Shown: positions 6,149 through 8,069 of the stretch, one piece after another
How the letters are laid out: every line of letters begins with the position of its first letter
Position numbering within the stretch: position 1 is the first letter of the stretch
NCBI GenBank assembly: GCA_036844615.1
Contig: DAIUFK010000086.1
Coordinates: forward strand, 1 to 8,069
Direction: 5' to 3'
DNA length: 8,069 nt
Origin: Palsa-872 sp036844615
GTDB lineage: Bacteria; Chloroflexota; Dormibacteria; Dormibacterales; Dormibacteraceae
The notes under the pieces: model-generated
What the model saw: the letters and a program-made list of their open reading frames with translations, nothing else
What the model was told of the DNA's origin: nothing
Database searches by the model: none
Made by a program: the position numbers and the translations under genes

Positions 6149-7042
6149 CTATCGGGTCCGGGCGGCCTCTCTGGCGGTCTTGATTCCGAGCGGAAAAAGT
6201 TCGGCCGGATAGCAGCCCACGCCGACGACTCCGGGTCCGGCGTGCGCTCCTACGACCGGACCCAGCGGCTGGATCATCAGCGTGTCGGCAATTGGCTCCA
6301 GCTCGCGGGCGACGCGCTCGGCATCGGCCTCTGCGTCGGCGTGGCCGACGATGATGCAGACGCCCCTTCCCTTATCCAGCGCGCGGGTCAGCTCGACGAT
6401 GCGGTTGAGAGCGCGCTCGAATGTGCGCACGCGCTCGAGCGGCGTCACCAAACCGTCGCGAATGCAAAGGACAGGCTTGACCTGGAGCACCGAGCCGAGA
6501 AGAGCGTTGGCGCGGCCGATGCGCCCGCCTCGGCGCAGGAACTCGAGCGTTGCCACCGAGAAGTACGTCTGCACGTGCGGCCTCATCGCGATCAACTTGG
6601 CCTCGATCGCTTCGGGCTCGGCACCGCGCGCGGCGAGCGTCGAGGCGACGAGCGTCATGAGACCGAGAGACATGGAGGCGACCTCTGAGTCGATGACACG
6701 TATGCGTTGCGGATCGGTCATGTCAGCGGCCTGGCGTGCCGACGCGACTGTGCCGCTGAGCTTCTCAGAGATGTGGAGCGAGACGATTGATTCGTAGTTC
6801 TCGAGGAGCGCTTTGTAGGTTTCGGCGAAACGGCCAGGCGATGGCTGTGACGTGGTCGGATGCGTGGTTGCTCCCGGCAGCCTGCGGTAGAACTCGGCAG
6901 CCGTGATGTCGACGCCGTCGAGGAGGCTCTGCCCATCGAGGTTGAGCGTCAGCGGGACGAGCGTCACCGACCTGGCGGCGGCAAGAGCCGGAGGCAGGTC
7001 GGCTGTTGAGTCGCTGACGATGGCGACCGAGCGCTTTGTCAT
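6149..7042 (-). CDS. DegV family (fatty-acid-binding) protein
   Basis: A full-length DegV-family protein of 297 residues; the family usually has 280-300. Diagnostic segments are VSDSTADLP (9-17), TTSQPSPG (63-70), SEKLSGT (92-98), the DSEVASMSLG segment (118-127), RRGGRIG (170-176), LQVKPVL (186-192) and GPVVGAHAGPGVVGV (261-275). Members with structures bind a fatty acid between two alpha/beta domains. In Firmicutes a homologue (FakB) presents fatty acids to the kinase FakA. No FakA/DAK-like partner is seen in this window, so a role in fatty-acid phosphorylation is not shown. There is no signal peptide, so it should be cytosolic. The ATG overlaps the MgtC-like stop as TGATG and lacks a Shine-Dalgarno (the preceding bases are a C run), so translational coupling is likely. 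It is the last gene of a three-gene operon. Confidence 0.93.
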   Translation of the reverse strand: MTKRSVAIVSDSTADLPPALAAARSVTLVPLTLNLDGQSLLDGVDITAAEFYRRLPGATTHPTTSQPSPGRFAETYKALLENYESIVSLHISEKLSGTVASARQAADMTDPQRIRVIDSEVASMSLGLMTLVASTLAARGAEPEAIEAKLIAMRPHVQTYFSVATLEFLRRGGRIGRANALLGSVLQVKPVLCIRDGLVTPLERVRTFERALNRIVELTRALDKGRGVCIIVGHADAEADAERVARELEPIADTLMIQPLGPVVGAHAGPGVVGVGCYPAELFPLGIKTAREAARTR

Positions 7043-7509
7043 CAGGGGGGGACGATCTTGACTTCGACCGCCTCCTTGAGCGCCTGGTACCGGTGGAACA
7101 ACTTCTTCTCGATCGGCCTGAGGAGCACAAGGATCGCGAGGATGAGGAGGGTGGTGAAGATCGCCGGAACGTAGAAGCCGAAGCCGACGGCCATCCCGAT
7201 CGCAGCCACCACCCAGATCGAGGCAGCGGTGGTCAGGCCGTGGACCTCGTTGCCCTGGCGGAGAATGGCGCCAGCGCCAAGAAAGCCGACGCCTGTAACG
7301 ACCTGGGCCGCGATGCGGGTCGGATCAGTGGGGGTGCCGAAGATCTCGAGACCAAGCCCCGAAAACATACAAGCCCCGACGCCGACCAGGCCAAGGGTCT
7401 TGATTCCTGCTGGGTGACCGTGGAACTCCCGCTCCAGGCCAATCGCGATCGAGAGGATCGCTGTGACGAAGAGGCGAAGAGCGAAGTCGGCGTCGCCTTC
7501 GAGGTGCAG
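7042..7509 (-). CDS. MgtC/SapB-type inner-membrane protein with probable CTG start
   Basis: The frame runs from just after the BFN stop (TAA 7513-7515) to TGA 7042-7044. It matches the hydrophobic MgtC/SapB domain from end to end: GLEREFHGHPAGIKT (24-38), DPTRIAAQVVTGVGFLGAGAI (62-82, the family core), GLTTAASIWVVAAIG (91-105) and a last hydrophobic helix (about 115-130). Four or so membrane helices are expected. In pathogens MgtC modulates the F1Fo ATPase and growth in low magnesium; here the role is unknown. K37 replaces the common Arg of the AGxRT-like motif. The first ATG/GTG/TTG in frame is at 7368 (residue 48), which would delete the first helix and the ERE motif. The only plausible upstream start is CTG 7507-7509, three bases after the upstream stop, with a weak AAGG eight bases before it. 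This gives 155 residues. Confidence 0.8.
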   Translation of the reverse strand: MHLEGDADFALRLFVTAILSIAIGLEREFHGHPAGIKTLGLVGVGACMFSGLGLEIFGTPTDPTRIAAQVVTGVGFLGAGAILRQGNEVHGLTTAASIWVVAAIGMAVGFGFYVPAIFTTLLILAILVLLRPIEKKLFHRYQALKEAVEVKIVPP

Positions 7510-7512
7510 GGT

Positions 7513-8067
7513 TTAACCCTTTCCCGGGCCGCCCGTCGACTCGGGCTCATCGGGGAGCTCGGGCAGGTCGAGGCTGTTGACGAAGTCGCGGAAGACCGCA
7601 AGTCGCTCTTCGTCCACAGGCCCTACGCTCTTCTCCTTGTCGTCCGATGCCTCGTCGGGGTCCGGGATGATGCCCGCGGTCTCCATCACCTCGGTGGCAA
7701 CGAAGATGGGACACTCGACGCGGACCGCCAGGGCGATTGCGTCGGAGGGCCTTGCGTCGAAGTCGAGGTCGCGCCCGTCCTGCTTGACGTAGAGGCGGGC
7801 GTAGAAGACCTGGTCGGCGAGGCGGGTCACCACGATGCGCTTGACGCTGATCCCGAGGTCGCCGAAGGCGGTGGCCATGAGGTCGTGGGTGAGGGGGCGT
7901 CCCAGGGGGTTGCCTGAGATCTTGGTGGCGATCGCCTGGGCTTCGAAGGAGCCGATCCAGATCGGGAGGTAGCGGTCCGCCTCCTTCTCCTTGAGGATCA
8001 CCAGGTGCTGGGCAGTGGGCATGTGGATGCGGATGCTGTCCACCGAGACCTCGATGAGGTTCTTCAT
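7513..8067 (-). CDS. BFN/DUF151 domain protein (putative bifunctional nuclease)
   Basis: A 184-residue protein with a BFN (DUF151) domain over about 1-135: DSIRIHMPTAQHLVILKE (10-27), RYLPIWIG (32-39), RPLTHDL (57-63) and DARPSDAIALAV (104-115), all strongly conserved in the family. Some plant members have reported RNase and DNase activity, but the bacterial role is poorly defined, so nuclease activity is inferred from the family only. The C-terminal 50 residues are acidic and low-complexity (PDEPESTGG near the end), with one helix (VDEERLAVFRDFVNSL). No UVR domain follows, unlike in some homologues. The ATG lies two bases from the window edge. Its N-terminus matches the usual family start, so the gene is probably complete, although its ribosome-binding site is out of view. 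First visible gene of the BFN-MgtC-DegV operon. Confidence 0.9.
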   Translation of the reverse strand: MKNLIEVSVDSIRIHMPTAQHLVILKEKEADRYLPIWIGSFEAQAIATKISGNPLGRPLTHDLMATAFGDLGISVKRIVVTRLADQVFYARLYVKQDGRDLDFDARPSDAIALAVRVECPIFVATEVMETAGIIPDPDEASDDKEKSVGPVDEERLAVFRDFVNSLDLPELPDEPESTGGPGKG

Positions 8068-8069
8068 CC

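Noticed and set aside
7045..7051. Seven-G run at the MgtC/DegV junction as a slippage or phase-variation site
   Set aside because: It lies in the last codons of the MgtC-like gene, where slippage would change little. A run of seven is common in DNA this GC-rich, and both frames are intact as written.
7042..7368. MgtC-like gene starting at the ATG at 7366-7368
   Set aside because: This start removes the first membrane helix and the conserved GLERE/AGIKT block, which are encoded in frame upstream.
7036..7917. A 293-codon plus-strand open frame opposite the MgtC-like and BFN genes
   Set aside because: Its product is a charged, low-complexity Asp/Glu/Arg-rich sequence typical of antisense reading of GC-rich genes. 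The minus-strand frames match known families end to end.

Overview
The window reads as a piece of a draft or metagenome-derived genome of a high-GC soil-type bacterium. Coding sequence is GC-rich with strong third-position GC, ribosome-binding sites are purine-rich and close to the start, and genes are tightly packed with short gaps. The gene set (BFN/DUF151 protein, MgtC-like membrane protein, DegV, large HTH-ATPase regulators, secreted Asp-box proteins) would suit an actinobacterial, Chloroflexota or Dormibacterota-like lineage. No ribosomal or other phylogenetic marker is present, so this placement is only a guess. A block of 100 Ns marks a scaffold join.

Layout, left to right. The 3' end of an unidentified plus-strand gene (to 68) converges on a minus-strand SCP2 sterol-carrier-type protein (175-516). 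The short space between them holds three back-to-back hairpins. The SCP2 gene diverges from a plus-strand metallo-beta-lactamase-fold hydrolase (592-1566). That gene converges, sharing a 4-base CTAG, with a minus-strand secreted Asp-box/sialidase-like beta-propeller protein (1563-2888). From a 140-base divergent region the plus-strand regulator runs right: an N-terminal LuxR-type HTH, an NB-ARC/STAND ATPase and a helical C-terminus. It is broken by the N gap, and its real end is 5403. Next comes a small secreted four-cysteine protein of unknown function (5521-6036), then a 48-base hairpin facing the opposing operon.

The right end is a minus-strand operon read from 8067 to 6149: a BFN/DUF151 putative nuclease, an MgtC/SapB-type inner-membrane protein and a DegV lipid-binding protein. 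The junctions are 3 bases and a TGATG overlap, so the three are almost certainly co-transcribed and translationally coupled. The MgtC frame has no ATG, GTG or TTG upstream of its first conserved block, so it appears to start at a CTG.

The two most useful points for a re-annotator are these. (1) The 100-N gap is flanked by an identical 55-base sequence on both sides, and collapsing it restores one uninterrupted 739-residue regulator. (2) The MgtC homologue is 155 residues, not the 108 obtained from its first ATG. I found no mobile element, CRISPR array, tRNA or rRNA, and no convincing wholly new system. The most speculative functional pairing is the divergent HTH-ATPase regulator with the secreted Asp-box protein.
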